A DNA stretch of 64,000 nt from CAKRJP01 sp963634745 (lineage in GTDB: Bacteria; Bacillota; Clostridia; Lachnospirales; Lachnospiraceae), in assembly GCA_963634745.1 (NCBI GenBank), contig CAVHCX010000009.1:1-64000 (forward strand), in the 5' to 3' direction. Position numbers and translations under genes: made by a program. The notes under the pieces were generated by a model that was not told the DNA's origin, searched no databases, and saw only the letters and a program-made list of their open reading frames with translations. Positions 45,994-54,779 of this stretch are shown piece after piece; positions within the stretch are counted from its first letter, which is position 1; the number at the start of each line of letters is the position of its first letter.

Positions 45994-46248
45994 TTAAGCT
46001 TCGGAATCTTCTGATTCAACGATATATGGCTGAAGCTTCTCTAAAAGAGCATCTAACTCGCCATTCTCCTCGTGGATGATAGCTGTGATAGGCTCTAAAA
46101 GATTCAAGCTGAAGATACCCATAATAGATTTTCCGTCAACGGTATATCTTCCCTGAACAAGATCGATATCAGAATCGAATGGGAGCAGATCGCGGTTGAA
46201 GGAGTTAACCTTTGCGATAGTATTTACTAAAATTTTAATTTTTTTCAT
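45994..46248 (-). CDS. HPr-like protein lacking the active-site histidine
   Basis: The 84 residues have HPr length and the second-site motif GKSIMGIFSLNL with S41 in the place of HPr Ser46. The region that should hold His15 (TGLHARP) reads IAKVNSFNRDLLPF and has no histidine. It therefore cannot carry phosphate from enzyme I, but might be seen by HPr kinase. Proteins of this type occur in Lachnospiraceae, as I remember, without a known role. AGGAGG precedes the start and a good promoter lies at 46290-46318. A second HPr with both sites is encoded at 21488-21757. Confidence 0.82.
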   Translation of the reverse strand: MKKIKILVNTIAKVNSFNRDLLPFDSDIDLVQGRYTVDGKSIMGIFSLNLLEPITAIIHEENGELDALLEKLQPYIVESEDSEA

Positions 46249-46289
46249 TGAATAAACCTCCTGTATAGATTTTGTTTCATCTACCTATC

Positions 46290-46318
46290 ATCTTAAAAGT
46301 ATGGATACTAAAAGTCAA
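46290..46318 (-). promoter_or_regulatory. Minus-strand promoter of the HPr-like gene
   Basis: On the minus strand TTGACT (46313-46318) and TAAGAT (46290-46295) are 17 bases apart. The mRNA leader is about 35 bases. Confidence 0.75.
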
Positions 46319-46362
46319 GATTTTATTAAAAGGAAGGCATTAAGAATTCCTTAGGAGGACCT

Positions 46363-46422
46363 GTGGTCAGACGCTTTTTAAGAAGAAGGCGCAGGAGATT
46401 TGCATATATAAAGAGAGGATAA
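46363..46422 (+). CDS. Arg-rich 19-residue leader peptide upstream of mtaB
   Basis: A GTG-started reading frame of 19 codons follows AGGAGG (46353-46358, spacing four bases) and ends at TAA six bases before the mtaB start. The peptide is MVRRFLRRRRRRFAYIKRG: ten of 19 residues are Arg or Lys beyond the start region. Nine codons are of ANN type (five AGA, two AGG, one ATA, one AAG). These include the codons read by tRNAs whose t6A37 MtaB converts to ms2t6A. The mtaB ribosome site lies inside its last codons. A leader peptide that senses modified-tRNA supply is a plausible inference. It might also be a chance frame or a non-coding leader. Confidence 0.5.
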   Translation: MVRRFLRRRRRRFAYIKRG

Positions 46423-46428
46423 AAAGAA

Positions 46429-47730
46429 ATGAAGAAAGTAGCATTACATAACTTGGGCTGTAAGGTGAATGCTTACGAAACCGAAGCTATGCAGGAAATG
46501 CTGGCAAATCATGGATATGAGATCGTTCCCTTTAAAGAGGGAGCCGATATTTATATTATAAATACCTGTACAGTAACCAATATTGCAGATCGAAAGTCCA
46601 GACAGATGCTGCACAAGGCTAAGAAGATGAATGACAAGGCTCTTGTGGTAGCCTGCGGCTGTTATGTCCAGGCCATGAAGGACCAGGTGGATCCTTGCAT
46701 CGATATTGTGGTTGGAAATAATAAAAAGAAGAATATTGTGGAAATCCTAGCAGACTATGAGGCTTCTAAGGGGCAGGAAAAAAACCAGGAGGCTTCTTCT
46801 AGGGCTATGATTGATATCAATCATACCAAGGAGTACGAAGAGCTTAGCCTGTCCACAACAGGAGAACATACCAGAGCCTATATCAAGGTCCAGGACGGCT
46901 GTAATCAATTTTGCTCCTACTGTATTATTCCCTACGCAAGAGGACGGGTGCGAAGCAGGTCAAAAGATAGTGTGGTGGAGGAAGTCAAGAAGCTGGCGGG
47001 AAACGGCTACCGGGAAGTGGTCCTTACAGGCATTCACCTTAGCTCCTATGGGGTAGATATAGATGACAATCTTTTAAATCTCATTGAAGCCATCCATGAG
47101 GTGGAAGGTATTGATCGGATTCGCTTAGGATCCTTAGAGCCAAGAATCATTACAGAGGAATTTGCGAAGAAGCTTTCTGAGATGGAAAAAATCTGTCCCC
47201 ATTTTCATCTTTCCCTGCAGAGCGGCTGCAATGCAACCTTGAAGAGAATGAACCGCCGTTACAGCGCAGAAGAATATTATGAGAAATGCTGCCTCCTTCG
47301 GAAATATTTTAAAAATCCGGCCTTGACTACCGATGTGATCGTGGGCTTCCCGGGAGAGACCCAGGAGGAATTTGAAGAGTCCAAAGCTTTTGTGGATAAG
47401 GTGAATTTCTACGAGACCCATATTTTTAAATATTCCAGAAGGGCAGGCACCGTTGCAGACCGGATGCCGGATCAAATACCGGACCAGATCAAAGCTAAAA
47501 GAAGTGCAGACCTGATCGAACTTGGAAAAAGAAAAAAGTGGGCCTATGAGGAGGCCTTGATCGGCAGCACACAGGAAGTCCTGATGGAAGAGGAGATTAT
47601 GCGGGATGGTGAGAAAATCTGGGTCGGCCATACCAAGGAGTATGTTAAAATTGGCAGTAAATTTATTGAAAATGTCGCAAATAAGATCGTAAATGTACAA
47701 ATTGAAAAACACAATCAAATAATCGATTGA
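46429..47730 (+). CDS. mtaB: tRNA t6A37 methylthiotransferase MtaB
   Basis: MtaB adds a methylthio group to t6A37 of tRNAs reading ANN codons, using radical SAM chemistry. The 433 residues comprise a UPF0004 domain with NLGCKVNAYETEAM (the MtaB form, not the MiaB GCQMN), further cluster cysteines NTCTVTN and ACGCYVQ, a radical-SAM motif CNQFCSYC and a C-terminal TRAM domain. AGAGAGGAT provides the ribosome site inside the preceding leader frame. Confidence 0.95.
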   Translation: MKKVALHNLGCKVNAYETEAMQEMLANHGYEIVPFKEGADIYIINTCTVTNIADRKSRQMLHKAKKMNDKALVVACGCYVQAMKDQVDPCIDIVVGNNKKKNIVEILADYEASKGQEKNQEASSRAMIDINHTKEYEELSLSTTGEHTRAYIKVQDGCNQFCSYCIIPYARGRVRSRSKDSVVEEVKKLAGNGYREVVLTGIHLSSYGVDIDDNLLNLIEAIHEVEGIDRIRLGSLEPRIITEEFAKKLSEMEKICPHFHLSLQSGCNATLKRMNRRYSAEEYYEKCCLLRKYFKNPALTTDVIVGFPGETQEEFEESKAFVDKVNFYETHIFKYSRRAGTVADRMPDQIPDQIKAKRSADLIELGKRKKWAYEEALIGSTQEVLMEEEIMRDGEKIWVGHTKEYVKIGSKFIENVANKIVNVQIEKHNQIID

Positions 47731-47755
47731 ATTTTCATTTGTGATGGAGTAGAAT
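47727..47755 (+). promoter_or_regulatory. Promoter of the ireB operon
   Basis: TTGAAT (47727-47732) and TAGAAT (47750-47755) are 17 bases apart and overlap the last codon of mtaB. ireB starts 31 bases downstream. Confidence 0.7.
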
Positions 47756-47785
47756 AAATAAGAAATAAAATAGGAGGATGTAAAG

Positions 47786-48049
47786 ATGAAAGATTTAGGT
47801 AGTACCCAATTTTTCCAGGTAGAAAGTGGCCCCCAGATTTCGGCAAAGGACATCCTTGAGATCGTATACAAAGCGTTAAGTGAGAAGGGATACAATCCGG
47901 TGAGTCAGATCGTTGGTTATATTATGTCCGGAGACCCTACTTATATCACCAGTCACAATGGTGCTAGAAGCCTGATCAGCAAGATGGAGCGAGATGAGCT
48001 TGTAGAAGAGATGCTGAAGACCTATATTCAGCACAATGATTGGGCATAG
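47786..48049 (+). CDS. ireB: IreB family regulatory phosphoprotein (UPF0297)
   Basis: The 87-residue protein matches the IreB family throughout (STQFFQV, GYNPVSQIVGYIMSGDPTYI, NGARSLI). In Enterococcus IreB is phosphorylated by the PASTA kinase IreK and affects cephalosporin resistance. It heads the conserved trio ireB-ruvX-DUF1292. AATAGGAGGATG precedes the ATG. Confidence 0.93.
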   Translation: MKDLGSTQFFQVESGPQISAKDILEIVYKALSEKGYNPVSQIVGYIMSGDPTYITSHNGARSLISKMERDELVEEMLKTYIQHNDWA

Positions 48050-48053
48050 ACAC

Positions 48054-48482
48054 ATGAGGATTATGGGATTGGATTATGGATCGAAGACAGTAGGCGTTGC
48101 TATCTCGGATCCATTGGAAATTACAGCGCAGGCAATTGAGACCATTTGCAGGAAGGACGAGAACAAGCTTCGGAAGACTTGTGCCCGCATCGAAGAGCTG
48201 ATCGCGGAGTATGAGGTGGGAAAGATTGTTCTGGGCCTTCCCAAGCATATGAATAACGACATAGGGGATCGAGCAGAGAAGTCTATAGAATTTGGAGAGA
48301 TGTTAAGACGCAGAACCGGCTTGGAAGTGCTTATGTGGGATGAGCGACTAACCACAGTGGAAGCAGAACGGACATTGATCGAGAATAAAGTAAGACGTGA
48401 AGACCGCAAGAAGTATATTGACAAGATTGCGGCTGTTTTTATATTGCAAGGATATTTAGACTCTTTGGATTCCCATTTGTAG
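48054..48482 (+). CDS. ruvX: RuvX/YqgF family nuclease-like protein
   Basis: The 142 residues have the RNase-H-like fold of the YqgF family (MGLDYGSKTVGVAISD, IVLGLPKHMNND, WDERLTTVEAE). Members process pre-16S rRNA or act as Holliday-junction resolvases. The frame opens at 48036 overlapping ireB; ATG 48054 is preferred because MRIMGLDYG is the family start. Neither has a strong ribosome site, so coupling to ireB is likely. Confidence 0.93.
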   Translation: MRIMGLDYGSKTVGVAISDPLEITAQAIETICRKDENKLRKTCARIEELIAEYEVGKIVLGLPKHMNNDIGDRAEKSIEFGEMLRRRTGLEVLMWDERLTTVEAERTLIENKVRREDRKKYIDKIAAVFILQGYLDSLDSHL

Positions 48483-48507
48483 AATACGATAAAGAGGAGC
48501 AAGGGGC

Positions 48508-48768
48508 ATGCAAAAAATTAGTTTTCAAGGAGAAAACCCGCAGGAGAGTGCGGATCTTTTTATTCTGGAACAGACCAGGATTAATGGCGTGAACTATATT
48601 TTAGTTACTGACTCGGAGGACGAGGACGGAGAATGCATGATCATGAAGGATACAGCATCGGATTCGTCACCGGAGAGCCTCTACGAATTTGTAGAGGATG
48701 ACATGGAACTTACAGCCATATCTAAGGTTTTTGAAGAGTTACTTGAGGATATTGATATTGAAAGGTAG
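48508..48768 (+). CDS. DUF1292 (UPF0473) protein
   Basis: This acidic protein of 86 residues belongs to the DUF1292/YrzB group (INGVNYILVTDSEDEDGEC). Its function is unknown. The conserved position behind ireB and ruvX supports the call. AAAGAGGAGCAAGG gives a good ribosome site. Confidence 0.88.
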   Translation: MQKISFQGENPQESADLFILEQTRINGVNYILVTDSEDEDGECMIMKDTASDSSPESLYEFVEDDMELTAISKVFEELLEDIDIER

Positions 48769-48775
48769 TTCGGAT

Positions 48776-49243
48776 ATGACAGTTAGTAAGGAACAGTTTA
48801 AGGAAATGCTGAAACAAAAGGGTCTCAAGGTGACAAACCAGAGGCTTTTGGTATTGGAAGTTCTGGCAGAGCATCGTGATAGTCACATGACTGCTGAAGA
48901 TATATATGAACTTGTGAAGGAAGACTACCCGGATATCGGGTTGGCTACCATTTATCGGACTGTGCAATTGTTACTGGATATGCAGTTGGTGGATAGTATT
49001 AATTTGGATAATGGAAGTCTCCGCTATGAGATTAGCGAATCTATAGGCGGAGATCATGGACGACATCACCATCATCATTTAATATGTGAGACATGTGGGA
49101 AAGTATTGTCTTTCAAGGCAGATTTTTTGGATGAGTTGGAAGACCATATTGAGGAAGAGACCGGCTTCCACGTGCGTAATCACGAACTGAAATTCTACGG
49201 ACAATGCAAGGAGTGCCGAGAGAGCGAGAAAGGAAGTTTGTAA
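48776..49243 (+). CDS. Fur-family metalloregulator
   Basis: The 155 residues have an N-terminal winged helix (LKVTNQRLLVLEVLAEH, GLATIYRTVQLL) and a C-terminal dimerisation domain with the structural zinc pairs CETC and CKEC. A run of five histidines (GRHHHHHLICETCG) sits at the metal site. It could be Fur, PerR or Zur; the sequence alone does not decide. The frame is open from 48698, but ATG 48776 with GAAAGGTAG is right for the family. rnj follows 18 bases later. Confidence 0.9.
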   Translation: MTVSKEQFKEMLKQKGLKVTNQRLLVLEVLAEHRDSHMTAEDIYELVKEDYPDIGLATIYRTVQLLLDMQLVDSINLDNGSLRYEISESIGGDHGRHHHHHLICETCGKVLSFKADFLDELEDHIEEETGFHVRNHELKFYGQCKECRESEKGSL

Positions 49244-49261
49244 GGGCACGGAGGTGTAGAA

Positions 49262-50929
49262 TTGAAAAAAGAGAAGACAGGAAAGCTACGTATTATTCCA
49301 TTGGGCGGTTTGGAAAAGATCGGAATGAATATTACCGCCTTTGAGTATGAGGACAGTATTATCGTTGTGGATTGCGGTCTTGCATTTCCGGAGGACGATA
49401 TGCTGGGAATTGATTTAGTAATTCCGGACATCACTTATTTAAAAGATAATTTTGACAAGGTAAAAGGATTTGTTATCACCCATGGTCATGAGGATCATAT
49501 CGGAGCTCTCTCCTATGTGTTGAGAGAACTGAATCTTCCTATTTATGCAACCAAGCTTACTATGGGTATTATTGAGCGAAAGCTTACCGAACACAACATG
49601 ATGAAGACCACCAGAAGAAAGGTGGTTAAGTATGGACAGTCTATTAATTTAGGACAGTTTCGAATTGAATTTATTAAGACCAATCACAGTATTCAGGATG
49701 CAGCAGCCTTGGCAATCTACTCACCGGCAGGTATTGTGGTCCATACCGGAGACTTTAAAGTGGACTATACACCGGTATATGGAGACGCCATTGATCTTCA
49801 GCGCTTCGGAGAGATTGGAAAGAAGGGCGTCTTAGCTCTTATGTCAGATAGTACCAATGCAGAGCGGCCGGGCTTCACCCAGTCAGAGCGTACCGTAGGT
49901 ATTACCTTTGATCACTTGTTTGCTGAGCATCAGGACAGCAGAATTATTGTTGCTACCTTTGCATCCAATGTAGACCGTGTACAGCAGATTATTAATTCGG
50001 CCTGCAAGTATGACAGAAAGGTTGTAGTGGAAGGCCGAAGCATGGTTAGTATTATTCAGGTTGCCCAGGAGCTTGGCTATTTGCAGGTTCCGGACAATAC
50101 CTTGGTAGATATTGACCATCTAAAGAATTATCCACCGGAGAAGACGGTGCTGATTACCACCGGAAGTCAGGGAGAGTCTATGGCAGCCCTTTCCCGTATG
50201 GCAGCGGATATTCATAAGAAGGTTACTATTATGCCGGGAGATACGGTTATCTTTAGTTCCAATCCTATTCCGGGTAATGAGAAATCTGTATCCCGTGTCA
50301 TTAATGAATTGTCCATGAAGGGGGCCAAGGTCGTATTCCAGGATGCCCACGTATCCGGACATGCCTGTCAGGAAGAATTAAAGCTGATTTATTCTTTGGT
50401 AAAACCAAAGTATGCCATTCCGGTCCATGGAGAGTTCCGTCATAGAAAAGCCAACGGAAGAATCGCAAAATCTCTTGGAATTCCAAAGGAAAATGTCTTT
50501 ATGTTAAATTCCGGAGATGTCTTGGAGCTTTGCGATGCCAGTGCGAAGGTTGTTGGAAAGGTTCAGACCGGAGAGATCCTGGTAGATGGACTGGGTGTCG
50601 GAGATGTAGGAAATATCGTCCTAAGAGACCGTCAGCATCTGGCCCAGGATGGTATTATGATCGTAGTCCTTACCCTGGAGAAGGGAAGCAATCAACTTCT
50701 TGCCGGACCGGACATTGTATCCAGAGGATTTGTCTATGTAAGAGAATCTGAGGCTATGATGGATGAGGCAAGACGCCTTCTTACAGAGGCTGTAGAGCAT
50801 ACGCTTTCCAGTCAGAGAAATGCAGACTGGAGCAAGATCAAGATGGTGATCAGAGATACCCTAAATGAGTATATCTGGAAGAAGACCAAGAGAAGACCTA
50901 TGATCTTGCCGATCATTATGGATGTATAA
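49262..50929 (+). CDS. rnj: Ribonuclease J
   Basis: RNase J is the 5'-3' exo- and endoribonuclease of Firmicutes mRNA decay. The 555 residues include the metallo-beta-lactamase motif HGHEDHIG, the beta-CASP region (MSDSTNAERPG, STQGE-like TTGSQGES) and a C-terminal domain. The start is TTG with GGAGGTG six bases upstream. One copy is seen here; Bacillus has two. Confidence 0.95.
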   Translation: MKKEKTGKLRIIPLGGLEKIGMNITAFEYEDSIIVVDCGLAFPEDDMLGIDLVIPDITYLKDNFDKVKGFVITHGHEDHIGALSYVLRELNLPIYATKLTMGIIERKLTEHNMMKTTRRKVVKYGQSINLGQFRIEFIKTNHSIQDAAALAIYSPAGIVVHTGDFKVDYTPVYGDAIDLQRFGEIGKKGVLALMSDSTNAERPGFTQSERTVGITFDHLFAEHQDSRIIVATFASNVDRVQQIINSACKYDRKVVVEGRSMVSIIQVAQELGYLQVPDNTLVDIDHLKNYPPEKTVLITTGSQGESMAALSRMAADIHKKVTIMPGDTVIFSSNPIPGNEKSVSRVINELSMKGAKVVFQDAHVSGHACQEELKLIYSLVKPKYAIPVHGEFRHRKANGRIAKSLGIPKENVFMLNSGDVLELCDASAKVVGKVQTGEILVDGLGVGDVGNIVLRDRQHLAQDGIMIVVLTLEKGSNQLLAGPDIVSRGFVYVRESEAMMDEARRLLTEAVEHTLSSQRNADWSKIKMVIRDTLNEYIWKKTKRRPMILPIIMDV

Positions 50930-51030
50930 AAGAGTATAAAAAGAGCATATGTGAAAGCTTGGGGCGTAGTAATACTTTACTGCGCCTTACTTTTAAGTTG
51001 CAGGAATCATTGGTATTATGGAGAAGAAAA

Positions 51031-51672
51031 ATGATTGTTGATGAAAGAATGACCACCTATATTCATTCCTTGGAGAGCCCGGAGAGTGAGATTATTGAGA
51101 CCATAGAACGTGAGGCCATAGAAAGCTATGTCCCGATTATACGAAAGGAAACCCAGAGTCTTTTGAAGGTATTACTTCTTCTAAAGAAGCCTGTGAAGAT
51201 TCTGGAGGTGGGAACTGCTATCGGATTTTCTTCTATTTTGATGAGTGAATATATGCCGAAAAATGGCCATATTACTACCATAGAGAAATATGAAAAACGT
51301 ATTCCTATAGCCAGAGACAATTTTAAACGGGCAGGAAAAGAAGACAAGATCACCTTGTTAGAAGGGGATGCACTGGAAATCATGCAATCGCTTGATGATT
51401 CCTATGATATGATATTTATGGATGCGGCTAAGGGGCAGTACATTCGTTACCTGCCGGAGGCTTTAAGACTTCTTAGGCCGGAGGGACTTTTGATTTCTGA
51501 CAATGTGCTTCAGGACGGAGATGTGATTGAATCCCGCTTTGCGGTGGAGCGGAGAAACCGGACCATACACAGCCGTATGAGAGAGTATTTATATGAATTA
51601 AAACACAAGGAAGGCCTTCAAACCACCATCCTGCCTTTAGGAGATGGTGTGGCCCTCAGTGTAAAAAAATAG
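51031..51672 (+). CDS. trmR: tRNA 5-hydroxyuridine methyltransferase TrmR
   Basis: The 213-residue class I methyltransferase of the O-methyltransferase family 3 contains EVGTAIGFSSILM (SAM loop), YDMIFMDAAKGQY and LLISDNVLQDGDV (metal site). Its pairing with a U32 protein is the trmR-trhP arrangement of Firmicutes. TrmR converts ho5U34 of tRNA to mo5U34. The frame is open from 50959; ATG 51031 follows GGAGAAG and fits the family start. Confidence 0.88.
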   Translation: MIVDERMTTYIHSLESPESEIIETIEREAIESYVPIIRKETQSLLKVLLLLKKPVKILEVGTAIGFSSILMSEYMPKNGHITTIEKYEKRIPIARDNFKRAGKEDKITLLEGDALEIMQSLDDSYDMIFMDAAKGQYIRYLPEALRLLRPEGLLISDNVLQDGDVIESRFAVERRNRTIHSRMREYLYELKHKEGLQTTILPLGDGVALSVKK

Positions 51673-51707
51673 ATAGAAACAAAAAGGATAATGCAAGGAG
51701 TTTGATT

Positions 51708-52946
51708 ATGAGAAATAGACATCCGGAATTGTTGATACCGGCAAGCAGCCTTGAGGTATTAAAGACGGCAGTTATATTTGGAGCAGATGCAGTATATATC
51801 GGAGGAGAGTTTTTTGGGCTGCGGGCAAAGGCCAAGAATTTTTCCAAAGAAGATATGAAAGAAGGCATCCAGTTTGCCCATGACCATGGGGCGAGAGTTC
51901 ATGTAACCGTAAATATCTTGGCCCACAATCAAGATCTTCCGGGAGTTCGGGAATATTTAAAAGAATTAAAGGAATTGGGACCGGATGCCCTGATCATTGC
52001 AGATCCGGCCATTTTTATGCTGGCAAAGGAGATCTGCCCGGAGATTGAACGTCATATCAGCACCCAGGCCAACAATACCAATTACGGAACCTATAAGTTT
52101 TGGTGGGATCTGGGAGCAAAGCGTGTGGTTTCCGCAAGAGAGCTGTCCTTAGAGGAGATTAAAGAAATTCGCAAAGAGATTCCGGAGGAGATGGAGATTG
52201 AGAGCTTCATTCACGGAGCTATGTGTATTTCCTATTCGGGCAGGTGTCTTCTAAGTAATTATTTTACAGGACGAGATGCCAACCAGGGAGCCTGCACCCA
52301 TCCTTGCCGCTGGAAATATGCAGTGGTGGAGGAGACAAGACCGGGTGAGTATATGCCGGTATATGAAAATGAGAGAGGTACCTATATTTTTAATTCGAAG
52401 GACCTGTGTATGATTGAGCACATTCCGGAGATGATCGAGGCAGGTATTGACAGCTTTAAAATAGAGGGCCGCATGAAAACAGCTCTCTATGTAGCGACCG
52501 TGGCAAGGACCTACCGCAAGGCCATAGATGATTATCTGGAAGATCCCAAGCTTTATGAGAAAAATATGCCCTGGTATTTGGATCAGATTTCTAACTGTAC
52601 CTACAGACAGTTTACGACTGGTTTTTATTTCGGAAAACCGGGAGCTGAGAGCCAGATTTATGACAGTAATACCTATATGCGCGAGTATACCTATCTGGGT
52701 ATTGTGGGAGAAGTAAAGAACGGTCTTTTAAGGATCGAACAGAGAAATAAGTTTTCTGTAGGAGAAAAAATAGAGATCATGAAACCAAATGGGGACAACC
52801 CTTTGGTGACAGTCAAACGGATCCTGGACCAGGAGGGCAATGAAATGGAAAGCGCACCCCATCCAAAACAAGTCCTCTACGTAGAGTTAGAAGGGGCGCA
52901 GGCCCAGGTCTATGACATCCTTCGAAGAGCAGAAGAGGAGTCCTAA
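51708..52946 (+). CDS. trhP: U32-family tRNA ho5U34 hydroxylase TrhP
   Basis: The 412 residues have the peptidase-U32 pattern (PELLIPASSLEVLKTAVIFGADAVYIGG, SFIHGAMCISYSGRCLLSNY, FKIEGRMKT). Its cysteines include GACTHPC and probably bind a cluster. TrhP proteins, with prephenate as cofactor, make 5-hydroxyuridine at tRNA position 34, the substrate for TrmR encoded just upstream. An in-frame TTG lies six bases earlier, too near the AAGGAG site. Only one U32 gene is present here, where Bacillus has two. Confidence 0.88.
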   Translation: MRNRHPELLIPASSLEVLKTAVIFGADAVYIGGEFFGLRAKAKNFSKEDMKEGIQFAHDHGARVHVTVNILAHNQDLPGVREYLKELKELGPDALIIADPAIFMLAKEICPEIERHISTQANNTNYGTYKFWWDLGAKRVVSARELSLEEIKEIRKEIPEEMEIESFIHGAMCISYSGRCLLSNYFTGRDANQGACTHPCRWKYAVVEETRPGEYMPVYENERGTYIFNSKDLCMIEHIPEMIEAGIDSFKIEGRMKTALYVATVARTYRKAIDDYLEDPKLYEKNMPWYLDQISNCTYRQFTTGFYFGKPGAESQIYDSNTYMREYTYLGIVGEVKNGLLRIEQRNKFSVGEKIEIMKPNGDNPLVTVKRILDQEGNEMESAPHPKQVLYVELEGAQAQVYDILRRAEEES

Positions 52947-52986
52947 TCGGAGAAAAATACGGCAAGAAAAGCCAAATATATATAAT

Positions 52987-53050
52987 AAAAAATTCCCTGT
53001 GTATAAGACTTAAGATTCAGCAGTTGGTCCTATGCACAGGGATTTTTTTG
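52987..53050 (+). terminator. Terminator after trhP
   Basis: AAAAATTCCCTGTG and CACAGGGATTTTTTT close a long loop of about 30 bases. The remaining bases up to 53220 hold the comM promoter and nothing else recognised. Confidence 0.78.
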
Positions 53051-53079
53051 AGTCCCCCTAAAAGCCCTCGGACTTTTGA

Positions 53080-53108
53080 TTGACATTTCTAAAAAAGAAG
53101 CATAAAAT
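53080..53108 (+). promoter_or_regulatory. Promoter of comM
   Basis: TTGACA (53080-53085) and TAAAAT (53103-53108) are exactly 17 bases apart. The leader to the ATG is about 110 bases. Confidence 0.8.
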
Positions 53109-53226
53109 AACATCACATTGAGAAGATTCTCTTTCTCAAATTAGCTGAATTCTCAGCATTTACAATGAATCAAGCCGAATCGGCGACACATCACAAAAAT
53201 TAAAAATCAAAAAAAGGAGAGTGCCT

Positions 53227-54777
53227 ATGGCGTACAGCACAGTATTGTCAGCAGCCTTTGCAGGTCTTGATGTCATACCTGTAGGGGTGGAGGCTGATGT
53301 AAGCAACGGCCTGCCATTGTTACATATGGTGGGATATTTATCTTCTGAGGTAAAGGAGGCAGCGGAGCGGGTTAAGACTGCAATTCGAAATTCTGAAATG
53401 GACCTGCCCGCAAAGAAGATTGTAGTGAATTTATCTCCGGCAACTGTAAGGAAGCGGGGAGCATCCTTCGATCTTCCCATTGCCCTGTCGATCCTTGCAT
53501 CCTTAGAAGTGATACCAAAGACAGCCTTGGAGGAGACAATGGTTTTGGGAGAAATGAGTTTGGATGGGAAGATCCGCAAGGTTTCCGGTATTTTGCCGGC
53601 AGTTCTAAAGGCCAGGGACTGCGGCTTGAAGGTCTGTATCGTCCCTAAGGAAAATGAACCGGAGGCAGCCTTGGTAGACGGGATAAGAATCTATGGGGCA
53701 AAGAGCTTGGTGGGGGTATGCGATTATTTGAAGGAGTCAGAACATGTAAGGCAAAGCTTGGAACTATCCCCAGAGAGCCGTCTGGCCTATGGGGAGCGAA
53801 AGGAAAAGAAGCAAGCCTTGGATTATGGAGACATTTGCGGGCAAAAAGCCTTGAAGCGGGCGGTGGAAATTGCAGTGGCAGGGGGTCACAATATTTTATT
53901 TGTAGGGCCACCTGGAAGCAGCAAATCCATGATCGTCAGCCGAATCCCCTCCATCCTTCCGCCCTTAAGCTTAGAGGAAAGTCTGGAGATTACAAAGATT
54001 TATAGTATTCTTGGCATGGTGGATGAAGAAGATCCTTTGATCACAAGCCGACCCTTTCGGAGTGTCCACCATACCATTACCAAGGCAGCCTTGATCGGAG
54101 GCGGGGCATATCCTGCACCCGGGGAAATTAGCAAGGCCCATGGGGGAGTCCTGTTTTTGGATGAATTGACAGAATTTCAAAAGTCAGTCTTAGAGGTCCT
54201 AAGGCAGCCCCTGGAGGAGAAAAATATTCGCCTGTCAAGAAATCATGGAAATTATACATTTCCGGCCGATTTTATGTTGGCTGCGGCTATGAATCCTTGC
54301 CCCTGCGGGAACTTCCCGGACCTTAGCCGCTGTAATTGCACTCCGGGCCAGATTCGTAATTATCTGGGAAGAGTGAGTCAGCCTTTTTTGGATCGGATCG
54401 ATATTTGCATGGAAGCTCCAAGGGTGGATTATGAAACCTTAAGAGGAAAGACGAAAGAAGAATCCTCGGCCCAGATACGAGACCGGGTGGTGGCAGCCAG
54501 AGATATTCAAAGAAAGCGCTATGAGAAATTGGGAATTTATACCAACGGAGCTCTAGAGGTAAAAAATATAGAGGAATTTTGCAGGCTGGGAAAGAAAGAA
54601 GAGCAAATTATGAAGCGAGCCTATGAATCTCTGGGACTCACGGCCAGGACCTATCACAAGATTCTTAAAGTAGCAAGAACCATTGCAGACCTGGCAGGAA
54701 GCGAAGATATTTTGGAGGAACACTTGATGGAGGCCATGGGCTATCGAACCATGGATAAAAAGTATTGGGGGCGATAA
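53227..54777 (+). CDS. comM: ComM/YifB family AAA+ ATPase (Mg-chelatase-like)
   Basis: ComM is a hexameric branch-migration helicase that helps integrate transforming DNA. The 516 residues have an N-terminal Lon-like domain (GLPLLHMVGYLSSEVKEA, VNLSPATVRKRG), Walker A GPPGSSKSM, Walker B GVLFLDE and a zinc-like MNPCPCG...C region. AAGGAG sits seven bases before ATG 53227; a GTG at 53221 is too close. It overlaps the following dprA region and forms the common comM-dprA-topA series. Confidence 0.93.
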   Translation: MAYSTVLSAAFAGLDVIPVGVEADVSNGLPLLHMVGYLSSEVKEAAERVKTAIRNSEMDLPAKKIVVNLSPATVRKRGASFDLPIALSILASLEVIPKTALEETMVLGEMSLDGKIRKVSGILPAVLKARDCGLKVCIVPKENEPEAALVDGIRIYGAKSLVGVCDYLKESEHVRQSLELSPESRLAYGERKEKKQALDYGDICGQKALKRAVEIAVAGGHNILFVGPPGSSKSMIVSRIPSILPPLSLEESLEITKIYSILGMVDEEDPLITSRPFRSVHHTITKAALIGGGAYPAPGEISKAHGGVLFLDELTEFQKSVLEVLRQPLEEKNIRLSRNHGNYTFPADFMLAAAMNPCPCGNFPDLSRCNCTPGQIRNYLGRVSQPFLDRIDICMEAPRVDYETLRGKTKEESSAQIRDRVVAARDIQRKRYEKLGIYTNGALEVKNIEEFCRLGKKEEQIMKRAYESLGLTARTYHKILKVARTIADLAGSEDILEEHLMEAMGYRTMDKKYWGR

Positions 54778-54779
54778 GG

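Noticed and set aside
47134..47895. Minus-strand open frame of 253 codons across mtaB and ireB
   Set aside because: It is antisense to two certain genes and covers the ireB promoter; no family features.
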